Shown one piece after another: positions 16,294-24,448 of a stretch of 36,112 nt of DNA (position 1 is the first letter of the stretch; each line of letters opens with the position of its first letter). Location of the stretch: the NCBI RefSeq assembly GCF_001424565.1, contig NZ_LMOL01000016.1, positions 1-36,112 of the forward strand, in the 5' to 3' direction. The translations under genes were made by a program, and so were the position numbers. The notes below the pieces were generated by a model, which was given only the letters and a program-made list of their open reading frames with translations, made no database searches and was not told where the DNA came from. The stretch is from Arthrobacter sp. Leaf141. Its GTDB lineage: Bacteria; Actinomycetota; Actinomycetes; Actinomycetales; Micrococcaceae.

Positions 16294-17742
16294 TCAATCC
16301 TTTGCGAGGGTGACCACCGGCAGGTATGCCCTGCGCCGGGTGCCGTCTATCTGTTCGAAGTCCAGTCCGGCCCAGGCCCCGCGGTCGAAGTCCGCGCCGT
16401 CCTGCAGGGCCTGGGAGAGGAGGCCGCGGATGGTGTTGATGTGCTGCTCCCCGGGCGGCAGCTGTTCCCAGGCGTCCGCCAGGGTGGCTGCCCCGGCCAT
16501 GGCAGAACGGATCGCAGCCGGGTTGGCCTTGCCGGTCCGCGGCGAGCGCACCCGGTCGGAGTCGCTGAACGCGATGGGGTCGGCAAGTTTGGGCGGGGCC
16601 GCAAACCCGTCCGGGTCATAAAGCTTCACCATCGACAGCGATTCGAATCCGGCGTTGAAGAGCACCGGTCCGCGGACCAGGCCGGGGCGTTCGCGCTCAT
16701 ACGGGAGTGACCTGATGGCCTGCTCCGCTTCGCGGAGGACCCTGCGGAGCCGGACGGACTGCCGGAAGTCGTCGCTTTGGACGTAGGTGTTGAGGCTTTC
16801 GCTGAGCTTGCCGTAGATCCGCTGGATCTGGCTGTGCTGCTGGCGGAGCTCAGCCACCAGGTTCTTCAGGGTCTCCCTGTCATCCGCGGACAGGTCGTCG
16901 GCAAACTGCCTGCTGAGGACTTCACCGATGGCGGACCTGAACCGGACCTGTTGCTGCGGGTCCTCCAGGAACGCCGTGAACGACCGGAACGTGCGGCCCT
17001 CGGGGCTTTGCCGGAGCCGTTTGTCAGCGGCCAGCACCTGGGCCATCGTGGCGCCCTTGGTCAGGGATTCCTCGATGATCTGGTTGCGGAGTCCGCCCAC
17101 CAGCTCCTCGATCCGGTCACGCATCTTTTTGTAGTCGGCGGGCAGGCTGGCCGCGAGGTCCAGGATGTTGCCGGCGGCTTCCACGGCGTCGTCGTCATCC
17201 AGCACGCCGTCGAAGTCGCCGCTGCTGATGTCCTGGATCAATTGCCGGCGCTCACCGATTTCCTCTTCCAGGGATTCCAGCCGCGCGCTTTGGTCCGGGT
17301 TGGTTTCGTTGGCCAGCTTTTCCACGTCGCCCAGGAGGGTGCCCAGGCGGGAGCCGTTCAGGGTGGACCGCTCACTGGACAGGCTGTCCAGGAACGCCAG
17401 CACGCGGGCTGCAGGTTCGGTGACCTCATAAACAATCCGGCCCGACTGGTTCCGGCGGGTCAGGAACTGCCGCCGCGTCCATTCATCGCCGAAGGCCTTC
17501 CCGTTGGCGCCGCCACCCAGCCCGGGGTCCTGGCGGCGAAGCTCTTCAAGGAAGGAGTCGACGTCGGCGTGGAACTCTTCGAGCGGAAGCTGCGGGCGGG
17601 TACGGGTGAAGGATGCCTGCAGCACGGCGATCACCCAGGGAGCCGATCGCGTCAGCGCCCAGGCGGGGCCCTTTGTCAGGAGTTCGAGGTCCCGAAGCCT
17701 GGCGCTGATCGCGTCAGCGGATGACCTGGCGGAGCGGGGCAC
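16294..17742 (-). CDS. jetA: JetA/MksF-like kleisin subunit (DUF3375)
   Basis: GTG at 17742 with AAGGAG five bases upstream gives 482 residues; an in-frame extension of 14 residues lacks a site. DUF3375 features include an N-terminal winged-helix region ([18 protein letters not shown]), a predicted helical middle with EERIGERR-like charged heptads around 150-260, [22 protein letters not shown], and a C-terminal winged-helix segment ending [10 protein letters not shown]. JetA is the kleisin that closes the JetC ring. It is the first gene of the operon. I recognise the family by overall pattern; exact domain edges are approximate. Confidence 0.88.
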   Translation of the reverse strand: MPRSARSSADAISARLRDLELLTKGPAWALTRSAPWVIAVLQASFTRTRPQLPLEEFHADVDSFLEELRRQDPGLGGGANGKAFGDEWTRRQFLTRRNQSGRIVYEVTEPAARVLAFLDSLSSERSTLNGSRLGTLLGDVEKLANETNPDQSARLESLEEEIGERRQLIQDISSGDFDGVLDDDDAVEAAGNILDLAASLPADYKKMRDRIEELVGGLRNQIIEESLTKGATMAQVLAADKRLRQSPEGRTFRSFTAFLEDPQQQVRFRSAIGEVLSRQFADDLSADDRETLKNLVAELRQQHSQIQRIYGKLSESLNTYVQSDDFRQSVRLRRVLREAEQAIRSLPYERERPGLVRGPVLFNAGFESLSMVKLYDPDGFAAPPKLADPIAFSDSDRVRSPRTGKANPAAIRSAMAGAATLADAWEQLPPGEQHINTIRGLLSQALQDGADFDRGAWAGLDFEQIDGTRRRAYLPVVTLAKD

Positions 17743-17971
17743 GCACTCTCCTTGGGCTGTGGGTGGGCGGGGTTGCGGCAGCACGGACGGAAAACTGCCA
17801 ACTACAAGGTTAACGCAGGCGCCGCGACCGGCCCGTGACCTACCTGGCGGTAGTGTTTCGATCCCGTATCAACAGGCCTTTCCCGCGCCCGGGCTCTGGT
17901 CCCGCATGCGGCCGCACCCTACGCTCGGTGCTACCGATCTCATCCGAAGCAGCGCCGCAGCAGGGGGACTC

Positions 17972-18274
17972 ATGAGCTTTGATCTCAGCACCGTGGAAAC
18001 GGGCACCTTGGTTTTCGCCGGAACACTGGTATTTGCCGTCCTCCTGGCCGGGTTCGTGTTGACGGCCGGCCTGCTCGCCCTGGCGCTGCTGGGGGTGGGA
18101 AAGGGCACGTGGTTTGTGTTGTCCACCGCACTGCTGGCAGCGGTGCACGGCATCAACGCGGGCTGGGACCGGCTGGTCCACCGGGCCCGGCAGGGAGCCG
18201 CTGCCGGCGATTTCCAGGTCCAGCCTGCCACTGGTACGGGAACCTACCCGCGGGTAATCTTGAGTGACAGCTGA
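17972..18274 (+). CDS. Small membrane protein of unknown function
   Basis: ATG at 17972, nine bases after a CAGGGGG stretch, gives 100 residues. Two hydrophobic helices span about 12-34 (LVFAGTLVFAVLLAGFVLTAG) and 37-60, followed by a positively charged amphipathic stretch (WDRLVHRARQGAAAG) and a short polar tail. The positive charge after the second helix suggests a cytoplasmic C-terminus. It is divergent from the jetABC operon and 62 bp upstream of the acyl-CoA dehydrogenase gene. I do not recognise a family. A longer in-frame start at 17504 would run through jetA and is rejected. Confidence 0.7.
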   Translation: MSFDLSTVETGTLVFAGTLVFAVLLAGFVLTAGLLALALLGVGKGTWFVLSTALLAAVHGINAGWDRLVHRARQGAAAGDFQVQPATGTGTYPRVILSDS

Positions 18275-18336
18275 AGGGTTCTCCAACCCGGCGGATCCAT
18301 GGCTTCACCGGCCACTTCGGGCCTAGGAGAAAACCC

Positions 18337-20334
18337 ATGAGCTCCGCTACGGACAGCACCACCGACTCCCCCATCGAAGACACCCCGGTGCCGGCCAGCG
18401 ACATCGGCGCCGGCATCACGCCGGAGCAGGCCAGGGCCGTGGCCGAAGCTGCCCGGGAAACCGGCTGGGACCGGCCAAGCTTCGCCAAGGGCCTCTACCT
18501 CGGAAGTTTCGACCTGGGCCTGGTGCACCCTTGGCCCACACCGGATCCCGCGTCCGTGGCCCGGGGCGAAGAGTTCATGGAACGGCTCACCGCTTTTGCC
18601 CGCACCATGTCAGGGCAGGTCATCGAAAGGGACTCCCGGATCCCGGACGAATACATGCGGGGCCTGGCCGGCCTGGGTGTGTTCGGCATGAAGATTCCCG
18701 AGGAATACGGCGGCCTGGGCCTGTCGCTGGTGTATTACGGCCGGGCCCTGGCCCTTCTGGGCAGCGTCCATCCGAGCCTGGGCGCCCTGTTGTCCGCACA
18801 TCTTTCCATTGGCGTGCCGGAACCGGTCAAGGTTTTTGGCTCCCCGGAGCAGAAGCGGGAGTACCTGCCCCGCTGCGCCGACGGCGCCATCACCGCATTC
18901 CTGCTCACGGAGCCGGATGTGGGCAGCGACCCGGCCCGGATGGGCAGTACGGCAACGCCAACGGACGACGGCGACGCCTACATCCTGGACGGCGTGAAGC
19001 TCTGGACCACGAACGGCGTGATCGCCGAGCTGGTGGTGGCGATGGCGGTGGTTCCGGCCCGGACGGACCCGGACGGGACCGTGCACAAGGGGGGCATCAG
19101 CGCCTTCATTGTGGAAATGGACTCCCCCGGCATCACCGTGGAGAACCGCAACGCCTTTATGGGCCTGCGCGGCATTGAGAACGGCGTCACCCGCTTCCAC
19201 CAGGTCCGGGTCCCGGCAGCCAACCGCCTGGGCCGTGAAGGCCAGGGGTTGAAGATTGCCCTGACCACCCTCAACACCGGACGGCTTTCCATCCCGGCCC
19301 TGTGCGTGGCGTCAGGACGCTGGAGCCTGAAGATCGCCAGGGAATGGTCCAACGCCCGCACCCAATGGGGCCGGCCCGTGGGCGAACACGAGGCGGTGGG
19401 TAAAAAGATCGCCTTCATTGCGGCGTCCGCGTTCGCGCTGGATGCGGTGTTTGAACTGTCCGCGGAGCTGGCGGACGCCGGCCAGAAGGACGTCCGCATC
19501 GAAGCCGCGCTGGCCAAGCTGTGGGCCACCGAAACGAGCTGCCGGATCGCCGACGAACTGGTGCAGATCCGGGGTGGGCGCGGATTTGAGACAGCAGAGT
19601 CACTGGCCGCCCGCGGGGAACGGGCAGTGCCTGCGGAACAGCAGCTCCGGGACCTCCGCATCAACAGGATCTTTGAGGGCTCCTCCGAGATCATGCGGCT
19701 GCTGATCGCCCGCGATGCCGTGGACGCCCACCTGGCTGCCGCCGGCGATCTTGCCTCGCTGGACGCCAGCCTGTCCGACAAGGCCCGGGCCGCCGTCGGC
19801 GCCTCCGGCTTCTACGCCCGGTGGCTGCCCAAACTGGTGGCGGGCGCCGGCATGGATCCGCGGTCCTACGCCGGGTTCGGCCGGCTGGCCAAGCAACTGC
19901 GGTTTGTGGAACGGTCCTCCCGCCGCCTGGCCCGGCAGACGTTCTACGGGATGGGCCGCTGGCAGGCGAAACTGGAGCGCAAGCAGGCGTTCCTGGGCCG
20001 GATGGTGGACATCGGCGCCGAGCTGTTCGCCATGACGGCCTGCTGCTCCAGGGCGGAAATGCTGCTGCGGACACAGCCGGAACATGGTGCCGGCGCCTAT
20101 GAACTGGCCGAAGCCTACTGCGAACAGGCGCGGGTCCGGGTCGAGGAACTGTTTGACCAGCTCTGGCGGAACACCGACGACTCCGACACCGCGCTGACCC
20201 GTAAAGTCCTCGACGGTCATTACACCTGGCTCGAGGCGGGGGTGCTGGACCAGTCCGAAGGTACCGGGCCGTGGATTGCCGACGCTTCGCCCGGCCCCTC
20301 GCACAAGGAGAACCTGCACCGGAACTACCGCTGA
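18337..20334 (+). CDS. Acyl-CoA dehydrogenase, long VLCAD-like form
   Basis: The 665-residue protein is longer than the usual 380-400-residue acyl-CoA dehydrogenase. The catalytic core includes MKIPEEYGGLGLS, the FAD-contacting AFLLTEPDVGSDPARM (quoted as LTEPDVGSDP), FMGLRGIENG, LGREGQGLKIALTTLN and RINRIFEGSSEIMR, in which Glu447 occupies the catalytic-base position of VLCAD. About 190 residues after the core form a helical extension like that of VLCAD/ACAD9, where it mediates membrane association or dimerisation. It should oxidise long-chain acyl-CoA to the 2-enoyl-CoA in beta-oxidation, passing electrons to an electron-transfer flavoprotein. GGAG lies seven bases before the ATG. Chain-length preference is inferred. 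Confidence 0.92.
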   Translation: MSSATDSTTDSPIEDTPVPASDIGAGITPEQARAVAEAARETGWDRPSFAKGLYLGSFDLGLVHPWPTPDPASVARGEEFMERLTAFARTMSGQVIERDSRIPDEYMRGLAGLGVFGMKIPEEYGGLGLSLVYYGRALALLGSVHPSLGALLSAHLSIGVPEPVKVFGSPEQKREYLPRCADGAITAFLLTEPDVGSDPARMGSTATPTDDGDAYILDGVKLWTTNGVIAELVVAMAVVPARTDPDGTVHKGGISAFIVEMDSPGITVENRNAFMGLRGIENGVTRFHQVRVPAANRLGREGQGLKIALTTLNTGRLSIPALCVASGRWSLKIAREWSNARTQWGRPVGEHEAVGKKIAFIAASAFALDAVFELSAELADAGQKDVRIEAALAKLWATETSCRIADELVQIRGGRGFETAESLAARGERAVPAEQQLRDLRINRIFEGSSEIMRLLIARDAVDAHLAAAGDLASLDASLSDKARAAVGASGFYARWLPKLVAGAGMDPRSYAGFGRLAKQLRFVERSSRRLARQTFYGMGRWQAKLERKQAFLGRMVDIGAELFAMTACCSRAEMLLRTQPEHGAGAYELAEAYCEQARVRVEELFDQLWRNTDDSDTALTRKVLDGHYTWLEAGVLDQSEGTGPWIADASPGPSHKENLHRNYR

Positions 20335-20398
20335 CGCGGCAGGTCACGAAATAATAAGCACCCTTGCTATCACGGCGGGGCGGTGGTTGAGTTGAGCC

Positions 20399-21061
20399 AT
20401 GAGCAGCGCACCTGATCCCGAGAACCTTCCGTACCGCGGCGTCCGTGGGGACGCTGCCGCCGGGGACACCTCCCTGACGGACCGGCAGACAGCCGTGGCC
20501 CGGGAAAAGGAGCAGTTCGGCGGCACTAAGGTGGGATCGGCTTTTTTCGGCTGGCTGACTGCCACCGGGATGGCGGTGCTTTTGACGGCCCTGGTGGCAG
20601 CGGCAGGCACGGCGGTGGGCCTGGCCAGCAACACTGATGTCAACGACGCCGTCAACCAGGCGGCGTCGGACGGAACCGTGGGGCTGGTGGGCATCATCGT
20701 CCTGCTGGTCATCCTTTTCCTCTCCTATTACTCCGGCGGTTACGTCGCGGGCCGGATGGCCCGGTTCAACGGTGCCCGGCAGGGCCTGATGGTGTGGATC
20801 TGGGCACTTATCGCCGCGATTGTCGTCGCAATTCTGGGGCTGGTGGCAGGCCAGCAGTTCAACGTGCTGGCCAACCTGAACAGCTTTCCCCGGATCCCCG
20901 TCAATGAGGGCCAGCTGACCACAACCAGCATCATTGCCGCGGTTGTTGTGGCGCTGATCGCCCTGGTGGGCGCGGTCCTGGGCGGCCTGGCCGGGATGCG
21001 GTTCCACCGGAAGGTGGACCGGGCAGGCTTCACGCCTGCCAACGACGCCGACGCATACTGA
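20399..21061 (+). CDS. Four-helix integral membrane protein, unknown function
   Basis: The 220-residue protein has a polar N-terminus of about 45 residues containing DRQTAVAREKEQFGG, then four hydrophobic helices at about 46-75, 92-115, 127-150 and 174-198, the last two glycine-rich. The loop SGGYVAGRMARFNGARQG between helices 2 and 3 is typical of small actinobacterial membrane proteins of the YrzE/TIGR04086-like type, though I cannot confirm the family. Its C-terminus is short and charged. No partner gene is adjacent on the same strand; ychJ is convergent. Confidence 0.75.
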   Translation: MSSAPDPENLPYRGVRGDAAAGDTSLTDRQTAVAREKEQFGGTKVGSAFFGWLTATGMAVLLTALVAAAGTAVGLASNTDVNDAVNQAASDGTVGLVGIIVLLVILFLSYYSGGYVAGRMARFNGARQGLMVWIWALIAAIVVAILGLVAGQQFNVLANLNSFPRIPVNEGQLTTTSIIAAVVVALIALVGAVLGGLAGMRFHRKVDRAGFTPANDADAY

Positions 21062-21115
21062 CCGGCCGGAGCCCTTCACCCCGGGCAGGCTTCCCGGCGG
21101 CACCGGGTTGCGGCA

Positions 21116-21514
21116 TCAGCCGTGCAGCTGGCCGTCCACGTAAAGCCAGCGGCCATCCTCCCGGACAAACCTGCTGGTTTCATGCAGGATGCCCCGCTCG
21201 CCGTCCTGGCGGAAGTAGGCCTTGAACTCCACCGTCCCCTCCGTGTCCAGCGGGCCGCCGCGTGCAGTGGATACGATGTCCAGCCGGCGCCATTGCAGGT
21301 CCGGGTCCAGTTCCAGGTCCGCCGGCGCGGTCCGAGGGTGCCACGTCCGCCGCAGATATTCGCTATCCAGCAGGGCAAAGGCCGTGTAGCGCGAACGCAT
21401 CAACTGCTCCGCCGTGGCTGCAACCGATACCCCCGAGTGGAACCGGCCACAGCAGTGGCCATACTGCTCGCCGGAAAGGCACCTGCAGTTCGCGTTGCCG
21501 GAATCCTCCGCCAC
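21116..21514 (-). CDS. YchJ-family SEC-C motif protein
   Basis: GTG at 21514, preceded by GAGGACAGA, gives 132 residues; an upstream in-frame extension to 21553 has no good site. The N-terminal SEC-C zinc-binding motif is seen as CRCLSGEQYGHCCGRFH with Cys10, Cys12, Cys21 and Cys22, followed by the YchJ core (AEQLMRSRYTAFA, YLRRTWHPRT, VEFKAYFR and ETSRFVREDGRWLYVDG). SEC-C motifs bind zinc and often contact ribosomes or nucleic acids; no biochemical role is established for YchJ that I can name. Divergent from the gene at 21757 and convergent with 20399-21061. Confidence 0.9.
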   Translation of the reverse strand: MAEDSGNANCRCLSGEQYGHCCGRFHSGVSVAATAEQLMRSRYTAFALLDSEYLRRTWHPRTAPADLELDPDLQWRRLDIVSTARGGPLDTEGTVEFKAYFRQDGERGILHETSRFVREDGRWLYVDGQLHG

Positions 21515-21638
21515 TCTGTCCTCTTTTCCGCTTCCGGCTGTTCTCAGCGCCAACCCTGGACCTGATGGTGATCTGCTTCCTCCGACTATAAACGCGGCCG
21601 TGATGCCACATCCGGTAACAGGTTCGAAACAACCCGGG

Positions 21639-21664
21639 ACGTGCCGCCCGCGGCGGGGGCACGT
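21639..21664. repeat. Inverted repeat between ychJ and the downstream membrane gene
   Basis: ACGTGCC and GGCACGT are perfect 7-base arms around a 12-base GC-rich core (GCCCGCGGCGGG); the stem extends to ten bases with one mismatch. It lies in the 242-bp divergent region between ychJ and 21757. It could be an operator or RNA hairpin, but no U tract follows on either side, so terminator function is doubtful. Confidence 0.35.
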
Positions 21665-21756
21665 GGAGCCAAAAATCCGTATGGTGGAGGGGAAGCTGCC
21701 GCCCTGGGGGACGGCTGCCGGTGCGCGCCCCGCTGCCGGCCGAAAGGAGAGCTGAC

Positions 21757-22485
21757 GTGGAGAATCCGGACACGCTCATCCTCAACCTGACCTTTTTGGG
21801 CACCATGGGCGTTGCCTTCCTGATGTTCGTCGTGTTGTTCCTCCTGGGCGTCACCACCCTGGTCCTCGCGGGCCTGGGCCGGTTGGTGGCCCTGGTGCTG
21901 ATGCTCGTCTTCGGCCGCCTCCGCCGGGTGGAATCCATCCGTTTCGGCCCGTCGGGACAGCAGGACCCGGCAGGAACGCCCGACGCCGGGGCTCCCGCCG
22001 CAGGCACGCCCTGGCGCGCCCGCGCGGGGCTGCTGCAGGCCGGCCGGATCACTGCGCTGCGCACCGCCGTCGTCCGCCATCCGCTCCTTTCCGCCGCGAA
22101 AACCGCCGCCAAGCGGGAACCTGCGGTCCTGTCCGAAGGCTGGGCCGCCGCGGTATCCCAGGCGGACGCGCGCGCCATGGCCAAAGCCCGGGCCGCCGCA
22201 CCCAACATCAAGGTTTCCGTCCGGGATCTGCCGGACCCCGACCTTCCTGCCGGAAAAGTTGACGAGGTGGCCCCGCTCGTTGAGTCGGCCCTGGCGGCGA
22301 AGACTCCAGCCGGCAGCGCGCCGCGCTCCTTCCAGAAACCCCCGGCGGCACCCCTTTCGCCGCTCGACACGAGGTCACTGATGTCGTTGGCGGGCCCGCC
22401 GCAGGGCCCCAAGAGGAAGCCGGCCATGCCAAAGCCCGCCACCACCAATGCCTCCCAAGCCAAGGACCGCCAGCACTTACCCTGA
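21757..22485 (+). CDS. Membrane-anchored hypothetical protein with long cytoplasmic tail
   Basis: GTG at 21757 with AAGGAG seven bases upstream gives 242 residues. Residues 6-52 form two closely spaced hydrophobic helices (LNLTFLGTMGVAFLMFVVLF and LLGVTTLVLAGLGRLVALVL), after which a basic RLRRVESIRF segment marks the cytoplasmic side. The remaining 180 residues are Ala/Pro/Lys-rich, low in hydrophobic clusters and likely disordered in part, with a moderately conserved-looking stretch EPAVLSEGWAAAVSQADARAM. I do not recognise a family. It is followed 27 bp later by the aldo/keto reductase gene, though co-regulation is uncertain. Confidence 0.7.
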   Translation: MENPDTLILNLTFLGTMGVAFLMFVVLFLLGVTTLVLAGLGRLVALVLMLVFGRLRRVESIRFGPSGQQDPAGTPDAGAPAAGTPWRARAGLLQAGRITALRTAVVRHPLLSAAKTAAKREPAVLSEGWAAAVSQADARAMAKARAAAPNIKVSVRDLPDPDLPAGKVDEVAPLVESALAAKTPAGSAPRSFQKPPAAPLSPLDTRSLMSLAGPPQGPKRKPAMPKPATTNASQAKDRQHLP

Positions 22486-22512
22486 GCAACCATCTGGGCT
22501 AGCGTGAAAACC

Positions 22513-23517
22513 ATGGAATTCAGATACCTCGGTAACAGCGGCTTCAAAGTTTCGGAAATTACGTTCGGCAACTGGCTGACGCACGGCTCACAGGTGGAGA
22601 ACGACGTCGCCTCCCAGTGCGTCCGGGCAGCCCTCGATGCAGGGATCAGCACCTTCGACACGGCCGACGTCTACGCCAATACAGCAGCGGAAACAGTGCT
22701 CGGCGACGCCCTGAAGGGCGAGCGGCGGGAATCCCTGGAGATCTTCACCAAGGTGTACGGCCCCACCGGCCCCAAGGGAAAAAACGACCTGGGCCTGTCC
22801 CGCAAACACATCATGGAGTCCATCAACGGTTCCCTGGCCCGGCTGCAGACCGACTACGTGGACCTTTACCAGGCCCACCGGTATGACTTCGAAACGCCCC
22901 TCGAAGAGACCATGCAGGCGTTCGCGGACGTGGTCCGGCAGGGCAAGGCGCTGTACATCGGGGTCAGCGAATGGACGGCGGAGCAGCTCAGGGACGGTCA
23001 CGCACTGGCGAAGGACCTGGGCTTCCAGCTGATTTCCAACCAGCCGCAGTACAACATGCTGTGGCGTGTCATCGAGGCCGACGTTGTGCCCGCCTCCGAG
23101 GAGCTGGGCGTGTCCCAGATCGTCTGGTCCCCGATGGGGCAGGGTGTGCTGAGCGGCAAGTATCTGCCCGGCCAGCCTGCACCGGAGGGCAGCCGCGCCA
23201 CCGACGACAAGGGCGGCGCCAAAATGATCCAGCGCTGGATGCGCGACGACGTGCTGGCCGGTGTGCAGGACCTCAAGCCGATCGCCGCGGAAGCCGGGCT
23301 GACCATGCCGCAGCTCGCGGTGGCCTGGGTGCTGCAGAACCCCAACGTCGCTTCGGCCATCGTGGGTGCTTCCCGGCCGGAACAGATCGCTGACAGCGTG
23401 GCCGCTGCCGGTGTCACCCTCGACCCGGACGTGATGAAGAAAATTGACGACGCCATCGGTTCGCTGGCCGAGCGCGATCCTGCGCTGACCAAGTCGCCCG
23501 AGAAGCGCGAAGCGTAG
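22513..23517 (+). CDS. Aldo/keto reductase
   Basis: The 334-residue protein begins MEFRYLGNSGFKVSEI, typical of the AKR6 (potassium-channel beta-subunit/YghZ-like) branch. The catalytic tetrad is visible: Asp49 and Tyr54 in FDTADVYANT, Lys80 in IFTKVYG and His122 in LYQAHRYD. NADPH contacts include VSEWT, SNQPQYNML and the C-terminal GASRPEQI. It should reduce aldehydes or ketones using NADPH; the substrate is unknown. A GTG three codons upstream at 22504 is an alternative start. The stop lies 7 bp before the NmrA-like reductase gene, indicating cotranscription. Confidence 0.9.
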   Translation: MEFRYLGNSGFKVSEITFGNWLTHGSQVENDVASQCVRAALDAGISTFDTADVYANTAAETVLGDALKGERRESLEIFTKVYGPTGPKGKNDLGLSRKHIMESINGSLARLQTDYVDLYQAHRYDFETPLEETMQAFADVVRQGKALYIGVSEWTAEQLRDGHALAKDLGFQLISNQPQYNMLWRVIEADVVPASEELGVSQIVWSPMGQGVLSGKYLPGQPAPEGSRATDDKGGAKMIQRWMRDDVLAGVQDLKPIAAEAGLTMPQLAVAWVLQNPNVASAIVGASRPEQIADSVAAAGVTLDPDVMKKIDDAIGSLAERDPALTKSPEKREA

Positions 23518-23524
23518 GCCGGCC

Positions 23525-24394
23525 GTGGCGTCCGAACCCAGCCCGGAAAACCTTCCGCAGCTCGCTGTCACCGGATCCACCGGCGGCCTGGGCGGGATGG
23601 TGGCCCGGCAACTGTCCGCGGACGGCACGGCCCAGCGCCTGCTGGCCCGTGACCCGTCCCGGGCGCCGCAGCTGGACAACGCCCCGACCCTTGCCTGCAG
23701 CTACGGCGACGCGGCGGCCGCCGAACAGGCACTGGCGGGAGCCAAGCTCCTGTTTATGGTCTCCGCGGCCGAAACCGAGGACCGGGTGCAGCAGCACTAC
23801 GCCTTCATTGATGCCGCAGTACGTGCCGGCGTGGAGCACGTGGTGTATACGTCCTTCTACGGTGCCGCCCCGGACGCCACCTTCACCCTGGCCCGGGACC
23901 ATTTCGCCACGGAGCAGCACATCCGCGCTTCCGGGATGGGGTTCACGTTCCTCCGGGACAATTTCTACCTCGACTTCCTGCCGCTGCTGGCGGATGGCGG
24001 GGGAGTGATCCGCGGTCCTGCAGGGAATGGCGCCTTCTCCGGGGTCGCTCGCGAGGACGTGGCCCGGAGCGCGGTGGCCGTCCTCCGGGATCCGGCGATC
24101 CACCGGGGCATGACGTATAACCTGACGGGCCCCGAGGAGCTCACACTGTCCCAGGCCGCCGCCGTCATGACGGCTGGAACCGGCCGCACCATCAGCTACG
24201 AGCCGGAGACCCTACAGGAGGCGTACGCGTCCAGGGCCTCCTACGGCGCCCCGGACTGGCAGCTTGATGCCTGGGTCAGCACCTACACGGCGATGGCGGC
24301 AGGCCACATGGCCGGCGTTTCGCCCGACGTGCATGGGCTGACCGGGCAGGACCCCATCAGCCTGGCGGAGTTCCTGACCCGGACGCAGCTGTAG
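23525..24394 (+). CDS. NmrA-like NAD(P)-binding reductase (QorB/SDR type)
   Basis: GTG at 23525 gives 289 residues. The N-terminal Rossmann motif is LAVTGSTGGLGGMVARQL (glycine pattern TGxTGxxG) at about 13-30, then LLARDPSRAP where the second strand reads the cofactor. Other family points are LLFMVSAAE, HVVYTSFYGA and FLRDNFYLDFLPLL. The set resembles the quinone oxidoreductase 2/NmrA group of atypical SDR proteins, which either reduce small quinones or sense NADP(H) redox state. It directly follows the aldo/keto reductase gene by 7 bp; both may handle a common carbonyl or quinone stress, by inference only. Confidence 0.87.
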   Translation: MASEPSPENLPQLAVTGSTGGLGGMVARQLSADGTAQRLLARDPSRAPQLDNAPTLACSYGDAAAAEQALAGAKLLFMVSAAETEDRVQQHYAFIDAAVRAGVEHVVYTSFYGAAPDATFTLARDHFATEQHIRASGMGFTFLRDNFYLDFLPLLADGGGVIRGPAGNGAFSGVAREDVARSAVAVLRDPAIHRGMTYNLTGPEELTLSQAAAVMTAGTGRTISYEPETLQEAYASRASYGAPDWQLDAWVSTYTAMAAGHMAGVSPDVHGLTGQDPISLAEFLTRTQL

Positions 24395-24448
24395 TTGTTG
24401 ACGGCCGGGATAAAGCAGGCGTAAACCAGTCCTGAGGAGCGCAGCGCC

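Noticed and set aside
21621..21630. GGTTCGAAAC resembling a tRNA T-loop
   Set aside because: No acceptor, D or anticodon stems could be folded around it.
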